64,000 nt of DNA from Acanthopleura granulata (lineage: Eukaryota; Mollusca; Polyplacophora; Chitonida; Chitonidae), in NCBI GenBank assembly GCA_016165875.1, contig JABBOT010000001.1:36945011-37009010 (forward strand), written 5' to 3'. This document shows positions 37,501 to 48,830 of the stretch, piece after piece. Made by a program: the position numbers and the translations under genes. Position 1 is the stretch's first letter. Each line of letters starts with the position of its first letter. The notes under the pieces are model-generated. The model did no database searches, was not told the origin of the DNA, and worked only from the letters and a program-made list of their open reading frames with translations.

Positions 37501-40500
37501 TAGTGAGAGGCACCTGGGTCAATACGCTACACTAACCCTCTAATTTCCTCGGCTACGGTGGCCTCGCAAATAGCTGTATTAGCAGAGTAGTGGCTGCCGA
37601 GAGAATCTTCACTACCTCATGGTGGCCTACCTATCTAACTGACCTGTGAAATACGTCGACATATTGCATAAAAAACCTTCAACACTACAGTTAAAAATAA
37701 TTCGTGAGAAAGGAACCCTCTAGCTAGCAAATAGACGCTCATTCTGAGTTCTGTGAAGTGATGAAACATATAGTTAGTTACGATGAGGTTTACCTTGTAA
37801 GATAAAAACTACTGTACATATTTACATATGCCAATGGAATGCGTGAGTCTGAGATATTTTTGCCTTAGATGGAAATTGTCTGGCTGAACACGAGGAAGCG
37901 CCAGTCGTGTCCTCAGAAAAGGTGGACTTCAGTCTCTTCAAGGTGGCACGTGGGTCAACCATGACATTGTTGACACAGCTTCACGGTGAGAAGTTTTTAC
38001 ATCTAAATTTGAACATTCTGTTCTATGAACACTCTAGGAACATTCTGTGCTATGAAGACTATATGAACGTTCTGTTCAATATGGTAGACGGGGAAACAAT
38101 GACGTTGTTGACACAGCTTCATGGTGAAATGTTTAACCACTAAAATCTTAACGATAATTTCATTCTCGCACAAATGTTCACACCCACGTTTTCTCTGGTT
38201 TGTCTATATTGTATTCCAATGTTGGAATGACGTGTTGTATGAGGCTAACAACAAGGATAAGTTTTGAACGCGTCAATGAGTAACAGCATTTTGGTTTTAC
38301 CTTCTGTAACTATATGTAGACTACGTTACCACATTGTTGTTTTCACTTCCGCTTCTTGATTGATTTCGCTGTGCTTTGTGCTTAAATACGAAGTATCTTG
38401 TTCAGGTTTGACAATGGTATTGGCCTGGATGCTGTTCGTAAGCTTCGCCACTGTTGAAGGTCGTTACTTCCGAGAAGGGTTTGGTTCCAAGATGGCCTGT
38501 GGCTTGAAACTGTGGTTTCAGGTGAGTCTTCGTCTGTCATCTTCCTTCTAGCCCTCCCCATCATCATCATCATCGTACTTGCCCTCGTCGAAATCTCCAC
38601 CACTGTCACATTTTGTATGACAGCGAATGATCTGTTAATAAAATGTTGGAAGTAGCAACTCTATTAAATTGCCATCTTTAATGCTGAAATAAAGTGATGG
38701 TATTGTATTGTCAGCAACAACAGCCAGCAAGAATAACGATAACTGCGATGTGGTTCGAATATTTATTTATTTATTTATTTATTTCATTGGCGTTTTACGC
38801 CGCACTCTAGAATATTTCACTTATACGGCGGCGGCCAGCATTATGGTGGGAGGAAACCAAGCCTAAGCAGAATTAGGAACTGGCCTATAATTATTGTAAG
38901 AAGTGGCTTATTTTTTTTGGATGGCTTCTATAAACATGTTTGCTTATCAAAAACTTCAAGCACTGTAACGCTCTCACGAATATTTCACTTATACAACGAA
39001 GGCCAGCACTATGGTGGGAGGAACCCGAGTAGAGCCCGGGGGAAACCCATCCGCAGGTTGCTGGCAGACCTTCCGGAGAGGAAGCCAGCATGAGCAGGAC
39101 TTGAACTCACAGCGACCGCATTGGTGGGAGACTTCTGTGTCATTACGCTGCGCTAGCACGCTTACTAAGTGAGCCACCGAGGCCCCCGTCGTTCGAGTAT
39201 AACGTAAATGAAAACATCAGTTTTGGAAGGGCATCTAGGTCCTCCTGTAGAAAAAAAATGTCAATGTTGCCATAATAAACGTAAAACCAATTCTCCTGCG
39301 TTGTTACAGATGCACCGAGTAACAACTATGGCCGCCGGAGTTCTGACAGCTGCGGGCTTTATTCTGATATTCGTCAAGGTCAAACGTTTGTCCAAGGTTA
39401 GCTCACGAAAGTGCAACAATCGCACACGAACACCACAAAGAAAGTGGTCCTTATCATTTTGATGTATTGTCTTGGATATGCTTGAGTTTAACGTCCTATG
39501 GAACAATTTTTCAGTTATATGACAACGAGAGTTGATGTAAATGTATATACACTGTAAAATGACCAACGCCCAACGCGTTTAATGGGTGATTAAACTTCAA
39601 ACAAGCGTGTTTAATAAATATACACATATATGTAGGTATTAAACATCAGTGTCTAAAACATGCATATACCTGTACGCCTATACTGTAATGCTATAAAGTG
39701 TTTAATATCTGATGCATAAAAGTGTTTATAATTTAAACCTTGAAATTTACAGTGTAACTGTATCTTCTTGTGGCATAGGCAGTTCATGCCTCCAAAGTGC
39801 TGCCGCGACTCCCCCAGGCGGGTTTTCTTGCTCTAACCTCTTAGCGCTGAGTGCCTAGCGACGCAACAACCATTTTTAAAGCCTTTGATATGATGTCAGC
39901 CGGGTTTGATCCCGATCCCGAGGCGAACGCTTTAATCACTAGGACACCGACGGTCTCGAAAAGCTGATTTAATATAAACAATTGTCTTATGGACGTAGAT
40001 AAAACGGTGCACCTTGGATAGACCACCTAGGAGCTTTTAGAACAGCACACAATGGCTTGCATTTGTATGCTTTATGTTTATTTTCATGAGTTCATTTTGA
40101 CGTTAAAACCGCATGCGACTTTATGCGTACGTGGTCATTGTTTTAGGTAATGCAGTGCAACTGTGAACAATCAGAATAAATGTTTGAAAACGAACCGGTT
40201 ATGTTAAGGTCGTGGGCCTATGTCTGAACAAAAATCAATTATGTTGGGTCGTCCTCACCGCTTGAATCTATATGACATCATTTCGACCTGCAAATTGTAC
40301 TCGTATTTTTTTCATTTCCTGATGGCGTTTACTTGCTCGTCTCGCACCCTCGTTTATCAATTCTCTTTCTCACATTACAGAACGCACAGGCTCATGCTTA
40401 CGTTGGGATAGCGGTAATGGCTGCCACATGCTGCCAAATCTTCCTCGGCCTGATTCGTCCGAATCCGACATCCGACTGGAGGCCGAAATTCAACTGGGCC

Positions 40501-42158
40501 CACCGATTGCTGGGCAAAGCCACTCATATCTTGGCAGGTAAGGCGATAGGGCACCATGGCTGTACTCAGCGTGGGACTGACGAGACACGTTTTTAGCAAA
40601 TTTTATTGGCACAGAAAAAAAGAAGAGAGGAAAATGAACAAAAACCCTCACACAAGAGAAATCCATAAATTATTAAAGTGTTTTTGTTGGTCTTCTCTTG
40701 GGACCTGCCAAAATGAATCCAATAACAAACGTTTTTCTCCTGTTCTCCACCATCCTGTACTTGTTCTTGTACTTGTATTAAAAGTGCTAATTGTAGCAGT
40801 CCCATCTCCGAACTGGAAGGGCAAAATCAAGCAAAATTCGGATTTACCTGTATATGTTTGCTAAATTGTTCTATTACTAGAACAAGTCTCCATAGCAAAT
40901 GCTAACATTTTTACTCAGAACTACCAACTTTTACTCGATAAACACAGTCATAGTGTGACTTTTTTTCTTCCAGCTGCGGACTTGATCCTGGCGTTCAGAT
41001 TACCGATGTTGTCACCAGACATGCGTCATTTCGGCACCATAGTCGTGGCAGTGTGGATCAGTGTTCAGGTCGTCTGGGAAGTGACTATGGAGATCAACAA
41101 ATATTTACAGTCAAGTAAGTTTATATCAGGATGCATATTTTCAGAAGTGCCCAAGCCTCATACGAACAAAACCATGATCAGAAGCAGTTTTTAGTCTCCC
41201 ATTTTTTCAGTACTCTCAGAGCTCCCTGCAGACGGCCTTATAACCATGGTTCAAGTTGGTCGGATCCAGAAGACCGGCGTCCCAGATCTGGCGTACTCTT
41301 GGCAGGTTTAGCAGATTTGACTCTTGAGCTCCCTCTCTGGCTGAAAGTATTTGAAACTTTCAGCTTTATCACTGAAAATTTCTACTTACAATTCAATAAG
41401 GACGGTCAAAAAGACATACAATTTAGTTGCTTTACCGCAAAAATATTTACTATAGGTTAGAATGTTGAGCACAGGGTTCTTTAAGTTAAGTAATTTCATA
41501 ACCGACTTCTCTCCTTTAGTAAGCTACCAAAAAATTGCCAAAGAGTACAAATACTCTAAACTGTTCAGTCACGAAGTAAAAATAGTCCAAACAGTTTGTC
41601 ACAAAGTACAAATAGTCCACAAAGTTTGAGACAAAGTACATGTAATCCACACATTTTGTCACCAAGTACATATATTCCACACACTTGTCAGAAAGTATAA
41701 AGAATCCAAACACTTTGTCACTAGCTACGAACAGTTTACCGCGTGGGTAGGCTTCACGCCATTCCAAATATGAAAGACTACAAAACACTGAATAAACCTA
41801 GAGTAGCGACGACGGTGTGATAGTTATTAAATGTTCATACGTACCAATGAAATACCGCCTCTTGTCAGTTTACCTCAGTTAGGGTTTTATTCTAACTGTT
41901 CATGTAAATGCTTATATTGTAGCAACTTACAACCCCCCCTCCCCCTTCAATAAATAGACTCTAAATGAATCCATTGGTTTTTCCCTTTCAGAATCACCCA
42001 AAGTGGACTCTATCCCGGGTAAAGACCAGATGAAAATTGAAGAGACAGTAGTCAGGAAAGATCCAAATGGCCGACTACAAGTTATTTTCTGCATGTTATT
42101 TGTTTTGACTATTGCAAGCTGTTCCATTGCTGCTCTGTGTGCCATTTTCATATTTTAA
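32052..42158 (+). CDS. Ferric-chelate reductase 1-like protein (reeler-DOMON-cytochrome b561), copy 1, 596 aa
   Basis: Fourteen coding exons join in phase: 32052-32097, 32426-32566, 33535-33674, 34343-34434, 35343-35442, 35626-35826, 36347-36442, 36916-37105, 37869-37985, 38406-38521, 39310-39396, 40381-40537, 40974-41114, 41992-42158. Residues 1-15 are a signal peptide. The reeler domain (about 20-150) opens with GAPYSTC. A Cys-rich linker (CGKTKGCFLNPKSC) leads into a DOMON domain (about 190-335) with DDSMGDDDVI. The cytochrome b561 domain spans about 372-545, with candidate haem ligands H374, H415, H447 and H483. A C-terminal TM helix ends the protein. FRRS1-family proteins reduce Fe3+ chelates by transmembrane electron transfer at the plasma membrane or in endosomes. 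Length matches the family (about 590). The exon 8 acceptor at 36914-36915 is the only nearby one that avoids an in-frame stop. A close paralogue follows 9 kb downstream. Confidence 0.93.
33048..33296 (+). repeat. Full-length SINE family 1 in intron 2 of FRRS1-like gene 1
   Basis: A-box region 'ggccctccgtggccgagagg' with 'ggtagcgcgcctgcgcgg', B-box 'gtgagttcaagtccagctc', body 'tgggctctgtccagttgcct', tail 'ttcttgagtacggcatataa' and (AAAT)n. It is in the same orientation as the gene. Confidence 0.9.
34466..34510. repeat. (AT)n microsatellite
   Basis: An uninterrupted AT run of about 17 units followed by 'gtatgtatgt', in intron 4 of FRRS1-like gene 1. Confidence 0.95.
35068..35166 (+). repeat. 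SINE family 1, 3' half
   Basis: 'cccggtttcctcccaccaga', 'atgctgaccgccgtcgtata', 'agtgaaatattcttgaatac' and 'ggcgcaaaacaccgatca' with an AAAT tail, in intron 4. Confidence 0.85.
36489..36623 (+). repeat. Tandem repeat, about four units of 33-40 bp, in intron 7
   Basis: The unit is roughly 'ccacnagtgaaatatgttga' followed by 'catatngcttaaa'. Four degenerate units lie in a row. A fifth copy ('acctgtgaaatacgtcgaca', 'tattgcataaaaa') sits at 37641-37677 in the next intron, on the far side of exon 8. Confidence 0.75.
37389..37567 (-). repeat. SINE family 1 in intron 8, minus orientation
   Basis: 'gggaggaaaccagtcataac', 'acgggggaaacccacgacca', 'tctgcagtttgttgacggac', reversed B-box region 'gaacttacagcgaccgcttt' and reversed head 'tcggctacggtggcctcg'. 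Confidence 0.8.
37941..38145 (+). repeat. Tandem duplication of the 3' end of exon 9 plus donor
   Basis: The end of exon 9 ('atgacattgttgacacagct', 'tcacg' then gtgaga) is repeated about 140 bp downstream as 'atgacgttgttgacacagct', 'tcatg' then gtgaaa. Between them lie three degenerate units of 'gaacattctgttctatgaac'. The downstream copy keeps a GT donor and an AG at 38085-38086 before it, so 38087-38122 could be read as a 36-nt in-frame exon. Confidence 0.75.
38759..38865 (-). repeat. SINE family 1 tail and partial body in intron 10
   Basis: (ATTT)n, 'attggcgttttacgccgcac', 'tctagaatatttcacttata' and 'cggcggcggccagcattatg' followed by 'gtgggaggaaaccaa'. Confidence 0.9.
38968..39188 (-). repeat. 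SINE family 1, near full length without A/T tail, in intron 10
   Basis: 'gaatatttcacttatacaac', 'ggccagcactatggtgggag', 'agagcccgggggaaacccat', 'gcaggttgctggcagacctt', 'gaagccagcatgagcaggac', reversed B-box 'ttgaactcacagcgaccgc' and reversed A-box ending 'gagccaccgaggccccc'. Confidence 0.9.
39775..39955 (-). repeat. SINE family 2 in intron 11
   Basis: 'cttagcgctgagtgcctagc', 'ttttaaagcctttgatatga', 'tgtcagccgggtttgatccc' and 'gatcccgaggcgaacgcttt' then 'aatcactaggacaccgacgg'. The reverse complement gives a tRNA-like head (gtgattaaagcgttcgcctc). The same body occurs at 10785-11090 and 14687-14815. Confidence 0.75.
41541..41722. repeat. Minisatellite, about six units of 30-32 bp, in intron 13
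   Basis: The unit is approximately 'aaagtacaaatagtccacac' followed by 'agtttgtcac'. Units differ at several sites. The open minus-strand frame across it reflects the repeat period and is not a gene. Confidence 0.85.
41800..41935 (-). repeat. Unnamed interspersed repeat (family 3) in intron 13
   Basis: 'gcgacgacggtgtgatagtt', 'cctcttgtcagtttacctca', 'gttagggttttattctaact' and 'gttcatgtaaatgcttatat'. This is the inverted version of the copies at 15185-15330 and 15928-16075, and it ends about 55 bp before the last exon. Confidence 0.65.
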
Positions 42159-43181
42159 AATCGCATATATGTTTTTATGGTTAATCTTGTTTAATCTCAT
42201 ACGTTTAAGTTTGGCTGCTGCTCTATTTTTTTTTTTCAATACAGCTATTAGTACTTTCTCAAAAATCTCATCTAACTGCATGAGAATGACAGGCTCGTTT
42301 GTCAAATGCTGTGTGGTTCATAAATGGCTTGAGATTTTAGCATGTGATTCATTGCGGTGAAAGAGTGACCAGAAACACTAATGACAGCTCAGCTCTTCTG
42401 TGATAATACATGTAGGAAATTGCAATCATTGTTTCAAACGAATGCGAAAAACAGTATTATATAGTCAACAGGGAATTTGCTCTTTGGGTATTGCACATAT
42501 TCTTGCGCTAAACCAGTGAGGGTTTCGAACCAGAGACCTAGTAAGCTGACACCTAATGGACAACAATACGTGTCAGGTGTACATGTACCATTCAGCCCTA
42601 AGGATTTCCGGTAAACCAGGGGGTAGAGTTTAATCGATTGATCTTGCCTGACAGGATAAAAAAGGTGAGCATGATTTTACCTCTTTAGCGATCAAGAACG
42701 ATACTAAATGACATCTATCAATTTAGTGTCAGAAAAGCCATGGACGTGGCAAAAAGCAATAAAGTTTTTCTCTCTATAGTCAGCTTTTGACAAAGCCCTA
42801 CAGATTCACCGGGCTTATCTCAGCTTACCCGTTGTCCTCTTAGTATCTGAGTATACATGTAACTGTTGAGCTAGTTGACCAGTATGGTGTCGGAGCGAAG
42901 GAATTGTTATGACCAATAAGAGCGTCCGTCTTAAGAGTGCAAGGCAGAATTCAGGTCACCTGATCAGGCAACGTCGATTTAAAAAACAAAGTAAGCCGTA
43001 CTGAGAGAATTTATTGGATTGCCCAGTTAGACTAGCCTTTAATGGGAGAGGTCAAGAATTCTTCTGTGGCGAAGCGGAAAAGAAACCTTGACATTGTGTT
43101 CACGAGATAGTTATGTCCCGGCAATCAGGCGTTCTCTGCGGCCTGAGCCTAATAAAAAAACGTATCGACCTGAACTTATTA

Positions 43182-43294
43182 CACAAAGCAGTTGTAGGCT
43201 AAGTTGATCGTAACTACCACGGCTACACTTGTTCTTGACATATACCTTGTCGGCTATGGTAGTTACAATTAATTTAGCCCACTTCTGCTTTGTG
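43182..43294 (+). repeat. Large inverted repeat (hairpin) in probable 3' UTR of FRRS1-like gene 1
   Basis: The left arm, 43182-43225, runs 'cacaaagcagttgtaggcta', 'agttgatcgtaactaccac', 'ggct'. The right arm, 43251-43294, reverse-complemented, reads 'cacaaagcagaagtgggcta', 'aattaattgtaactaccat', 'agcc'. The loop is about 25 nt. Several arm differences are G.U-compatible in RNA when read on the plus strand. It could be a structured RNA element or a small MITE. Confidence 0.7.
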
Positions 43295-43422
43295 GCGGTG
43301 CACACCACAGTGCATTGCCATAAAGACTAGCACCCGTTTGATTTGTCCACAGTCTTCAGCTTTCTGATGGATATATACTATTTTGTACAATTGCCTTAAA
43401 TCTTACTTTGTATATACTTGTA

Positions 43423-43428
43423 AATAAA
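43423..43428 (+). terminator. Candidate poly(A) signal AATAAA for FRRS1-like gene 1
   Basis: AATAAA at this position follows the stop at 42156-42158 by about 1.27 kb, just after the hairpin. Another A-rich candidate ('aataaaaaaa') lies at 43151-43160. Which one is used cannot be decided from sequence. Confidence 0.4.
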
Positions 43429-46400
43429 CGGGTAAACTATGCAACAGCGTATTAATTATTTTGAAGAATGCGGGTGCTGCGTTTACCAACGAAGTGCACA
43501 TTTGCTATAACCCTTGGCTTTTGCGAGCGGAGAATGTGTTTTTTCAGTCTGCGTTACGTATCACTCACCACGTAGTGTTCCTCTCTTTACTGGATCAAGT
43601 CAGATTTGTCTGCGCTTGTTATGCTTACGGGTCACAGTACAAACCCACGAGGCCACATTATACTCAAAATTTGTCAGCTTCGTATATGGAGATTTTCTTA
43701 CGTTCATGACGTCACCACTCTGTACGTCGACGACCAGATTACTGTATATTTAAACTACGAAGAAAAAAAAATACCATTTCGGAAGTTTCGGGAAATTTGC
43801 GGCCCCAATATCGCGTGTTATCATTCCGTGTTCTTCCGCTACCGCCAGATCTTTCACATGCACTATACACTATACAGACAAGTTAATATTCAAGTATCGT
43901 CAATTTCATATTGCCTCTATACATAACATAAGTGCTACATATTCAAGGTATATTGCATGTATTGTTTATGTTTTGAATGACAAATTAGCGTTGATTGCTC
44001 CTTGTGTATGTTTTTCACGTAAACACCAGCGATTGTTAAGCATACTGTCTTTCACCTTACTGTATCTTACTGTCTTTCATGTCGGTGTTATTTTTGTATT
44101 TTTTGCACATCGATACGAATGAGTATTGTGTGTAACGTTTCAGCTAAGCTCTTGCTTGCTGCAGTCATGCTTTTATCTGTCGACATATCAGAGTGCTTTA
44201 TGTGTACCTTTACACGACATATTTATCGCTATTGCTCGAAGTGTTTACTGAGATGACACTTGATAATCTCAATGGGTTTTATACATTTCAACTTCAGTGT
44301 GAGTTATATGTTGTCTTTAACATGGAGCGCCTTTATTGCTCAGAATATTGTACAAATATATACTCTTCCTATCGATTCATTATATCTAAGACCGGTACAT
44401 TTTGACCATGGAGTTTGAAAAGAAGATTTCAGTTAAATATATGTACATGAAAAATGTCCCGTGATTTGTATATACTACGAAAAGGTAGATTTGTGAAATT
44501 ACCGTGAACTTTGACAATGGCTTGACATTATTCTGTGATACATTTTTTTCATCTTTCTTTTCCTTCTAATATGTAGTGTATGCATATGTGTAACATGAAA
44601 TCCTATATCTATTGTGTGGTTTTTTGTAGCCTCATAGCGATATTTATGTATATAAATAATGTTTGTTTCAGACAAATTAGGTATTTTATATTTCTGTTGT
44701 GATTGCGTATTTTGTGAATATATTTATTATGTTATTAAACATATACAGAAAAACGGTATGTCGTTATTGTGTCGTTTTATACATCCTTAATATCGTAGCA
44801 CATTTCCTGTTGATGTTTATGATAACATACAACACACTTTACCTGGAAACGAAACTCTTTCAAGAAGAGGAATTTCAGAAGCTAATATCGACAACGCTAA
44901 AATAGATACCAAGCTGAATATCTGTCTATTTTACAAAGCTTTTCATCATATCAGCAGCACGATATTGTAAATACTATCCGAACCATACACCAGCTTTTTT
45001 TCTTAATGTGGGCAAATTCGAAACGTAATAAGTACTTTGTATAATAGAACTATTTATGACAAAATTTCACACAAAACCTCCTGCTAATTATTTACCAGTT
45101 ATGTTCACCATGAAATTAGAAAATCATGTGAATGATGATATTAGAGGTAGGTCTGGCCTGATAAAGGTATAATTTCTGATCAAAATGCTTCTTATTTGTT
45201 CAACTTCCTGAATACATTCACGTCATCGCACGTTTTGTTTGTCGACAGGCCTATTCACCGCTATCACACCATTGTTTATACGCATGAATACCAGCAGGGG
45301 TTTTAGGCTATTTCATAAGACAATGATTTCTAATGACGCACTTTTTTATTTCTGGACTCCAGCAAAGACAAAATGTTACGCTGTTACGCATTACAAACCA
45401 CATGTAACAGCTAATATTTGACGTTTCCTACTTCTATGTTGGCCTACATTGTCTTGTCGTGCCTACAAAGCTTTTTAACCCTTAACATCTGACACATCCA
45501 TCAATTAGCGGCGTATTTTGTTTTATATCGCTTTGGGTGAACATAGACTTTGTGAAATTTATCAAATATTTTAGATGTGTATGTTTAACTGAAAGATAAT
45601 TGCATGGTTGTTGTGTTGATAGGCTATACTAAGAGGTCTTTTTCTTACTTCAGTGAATAGTATGTAAAAGATTTTAATGTCCCTTAACGCAGGTTTCTTC
45701 GCTTCAGTAATCTTTTTCTACTTTTCTAACAAGGATGTAGTGTCCTTTAAACTGCACGACTGATTTTCGGTTCAACAACAGCTCCATATAGGTCACGAGG
45801 TGTGCGAAATTCACTCTGCAACGTTTACGTTAAATAAGAATGAATGCAAATTGTTTTTTTTTCTCCTGTACTTGTGATTATTTGTGCTTTTATTGTGTTT
45901 ATTATAAAAATAACTTAAAGCTGAAGTATTGATACTCCCTGAACGTGAGCAATATTTTTTTGGAGACTGGACTGAGCTATAGCAGGAGTGTGCTTATATT
46001 TTATTGAGTTTTTATTTGGCCGGTTGGGTGGGGGTGGGGGGGTTATACAAGGTCAGGTTTATTATGAGGAAATGAAAATGCTTTTTGATCCCTTGTTTCA
46101 CAGCACTAGGCTTTATGGAGAAATGATAATGTTCTCTTGCCACTTTGGTATCACAGCATCAGGTTTCGTATTATATCACAATATTGTCATCACAGGATGA
46201 CAGTGTTTTCTCGTGTATTCTGAGCGTGTTGTGTACAGAAGAGCACAAACAAAGCATCATTTTTTTTATAACCCTGACCCAACCTCGGACTGGGCCCGGG
46301 TTGTCTTGTTAACAAGGCAGGCGGACCTCGCCAGCTTCTTGTTTGTCGCAGGTAATCGTAAAACAAAATAAAACACTTGTGATCTTCTCCACAAACACAC

Positions 46401-46901
46401 ACACACACACAAATACTTTTACAAAGAAGAAAATTGTAATTAGGATTATTCTTCAAGACAATTAAAGGCGTCAGCAATACTGTTTTGAGCTTCTCTCTCA
46501 GGGGCGTGATGATCCTCATAAAACCATCACCATAAAAAAAGAACAGCTGAGAAAAGTGAACTGGAACAAATATACCTGGTATTTTATTAATGTCTTCAAA
46601 AGGTCTAAATATAACAAAAACAATTATTCGACCCAGACTGTTACACAGTCGACGTATTAATGCTCCATTATGCATTTGGGTGTAAGAGTAGTTACTGCGT
46701 GCTCTAGATTGTCGCATACGTGACTTAAAGTAGAATAGAGACTTCTGACACAGTAAACAAGTGGACGTTGACCTGAAGTTGTTTGGACCTGTTGCGTTTC
46801 GTTTCAACGTTATAGGAAGTGGAGGGCTCCCTGAAGAGCGTGCTCTTTTTGTGTGTACCACGCTCCGAAAACATTTCAAAGCAATTAGAAGCACACGACT
46901 T

Positions 46902-46950
46902 CAAAAAAAAAAAAAAAAAAAAAAAAGAAAGAAAGAAAGAAAAAAAAAAA
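46902..46950. repeat. poly(A)/(GAAA)n low-complexity run
   Basis: A long A run with 'gaaagaaagaaag' in the middle. The open frames crossing it are artefacts. Confidence 0.95.
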
Positions 46951-47236
46951 ATAAGAGCCAACTTCAGTGAAGAGATGTCGACTAAGGTAAGGCAGCCGGA
47001 AGTGTAGCCTCACGGTAAGGGATGTCCTGTGTCTCTTCCCGGAGGTGGAATTATCAGTGGGAGGTAAATCTCTCCACCACAAAAAAAAAAAAAGGCTGAT
47101 GTTGATTTATTTATGCATGGAATTAAGACATTGAAATAAACTGGCTGTTGTGAATGAATGTTCCACATTGTATCAAATCATATGACTATAATGTGTTTGC
47201 CAACTGTATTGATATACGGGTCTTGATATATGCTTT

Positions 47237-47290
47237 AATTTATTTATTTATTTATTTACTTGATTGGTGTTTTACGCCGTACTCAAGAAT
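47237..47290 (-). repeat. SINE tail fragment
   Basis: (ATTT)n then 'gattggtgttttacgccgta' and 'ctcaagaat'. A similar stub lies at 47733-47795 ('gattggtgttttacgccgtt', 'ctcaagaataatgtggccag', 'cattttggtgg'). Confidence 0.85.
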
Positions 47291-48654
47291 GATATATGCT
47301 TTTAAAACATGCCTCATTTCCCCCTTGCTTTGAGTATTAAATAACATTCGTACAACATTCAGTGACAGTATACCATTCCAGTACGATGACAAATTACGCA
47401 ATAACTTATATTATTATAAGTTATATTTCTGCAAGATACACTTTGGTGGATGCGCTATCTAAACAATTGGAGTTTTTTGATTAGCAAATATTTCGACGAA
47501 TGAATTCACTTTAAAGGAACAGACAATTTAATTAAGGTTAAAATATCTATGGTAAGGAAAAACAAGAACCTAACGTCAAGCACAATGACGTTACATTGAA
47601 TAAAAAGGACATCAATGATTCGCCTTTTCAGGCCTGACAATAAACATGCTGCAAAAATTGTGTGGCGTCATTGACGGTATACATTATAGACCCTCCATAA
47701 AACCCACCTTACAAACTAAACAACTGATTGCATCTATTCATTTGATTGGTGTTTTACGCCGTTCTCAAGAATAATGTGGCCAGCATTTTGGTGGACGCAG
47801 AGCGGAGACGACTTTTAAGTTCAGCATTTAATTTAGTGAAAATAAGGGGTGATGGTATATTCAGATACAGTTTATAACGGTTTTCTACAATTTTATGGTT
47901 CTCCACCTTTACATATCCTGCACAATTCAGTCAAAAAAATTCAAAGGCGTTTGGCCATATTAAGAGTACATTCTACAAAGATGACAAACTCTACTCTCTC
48001 ACTTTTTAGGCCCACTATATGCTCTATGTCTGCAGCACATACCTTTCCTGATTTAACCCAGCCTGTACTGTTGTTATGAAAATTGTGATTTTCTTGATTT
48101 TTTTCTTGATGGTCAGCTTTATGGATTGAGCACACTAGACTGCCCTGGGAAAACTACCCATGCTTGGTAACTTCTTGACTAACTTTTTGATATGCACACT
48201 GTACTAGCGGAAGACATGTAATCTACCTGACCTAGGCTGGATTGCGCGAGAGGGTCACACATCTCTAGTTGTCGCTAAGGCCCCTCTAGCAGAGAGAGCG
48301 GGGAAATCCATAAATTCGCTGTCAAAGCTGACGAACTCGACCATGTTTGGCCCTCATGTATGAATTCCATACCGATGGAATACAAGTTATCTTCAGCGAA
48401 CCTGAGTGTGCGCGAACGTCCATGCCAGAGGCGTAGGCCTCGCCATGTATATGTGATACCCGGAACATATAATATGATATGAAACTATATAATATGAACA
48501 GTTGCAATATGCAGTTTTCAAGACGCGTGGTTACGTCAATGGAGTAACGTCCCAATGCGAACGAAAACAAACTACCAAAAAAAATTATTATTTTTGTAAT
48601 AACTTATGCCGAAACTTAAGGAGCCGAGCCTGCAACTTACTTGGCCTCAACAGG

Positions 48655-48830
48655 CTGCGGTAATAACAACGAACCGTCGTGGAAAGGTCTGCCAGCAACC
48701 TGCGAATGGCCGTGGGGTTCCACCAGGCTCTTACCGGTTTCCTGCCACCATAATATTCCTGCCACCATGGTACCAGTGACATATTCTTGAGTACCGCGTA
48801 AAACCCCAATCAAATAAATAAAATACATAA
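48655..48830 (+). repeat. SINE family 1, head truncated
   Basis: 'cgtggaaaggtctgccagca', 'acctgcgaatggccgtgggg', 'ttaccggtttcctgccacca', 'ttcttgagtaccgcgtaaaa' and 'ccccaatcaaataaataaaa'. Confidence 0.85.

Noticed and set aside
43182..43294. Classical iron-responsive element
   Set aside because: The hairpin loop and bulge do not match the CAGUGN loop with the bulged C; it is reported only as a structured inverted repeat.
46190..46894. 234-codon open frame on the minus strand
   Set aside because: No signal, domain or family resemblance. It includes a (VC)n stretch from a CA repeat and no splice context or conserved motif, so it is most likely a chance frame.
47849..48079. Possible LINE reverse-transcriptase C-terminal remnant
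   Set aside because: The frame has a few suggestive residues (KKIQRR) but no reverse-transcriptase or endonuclease motif.
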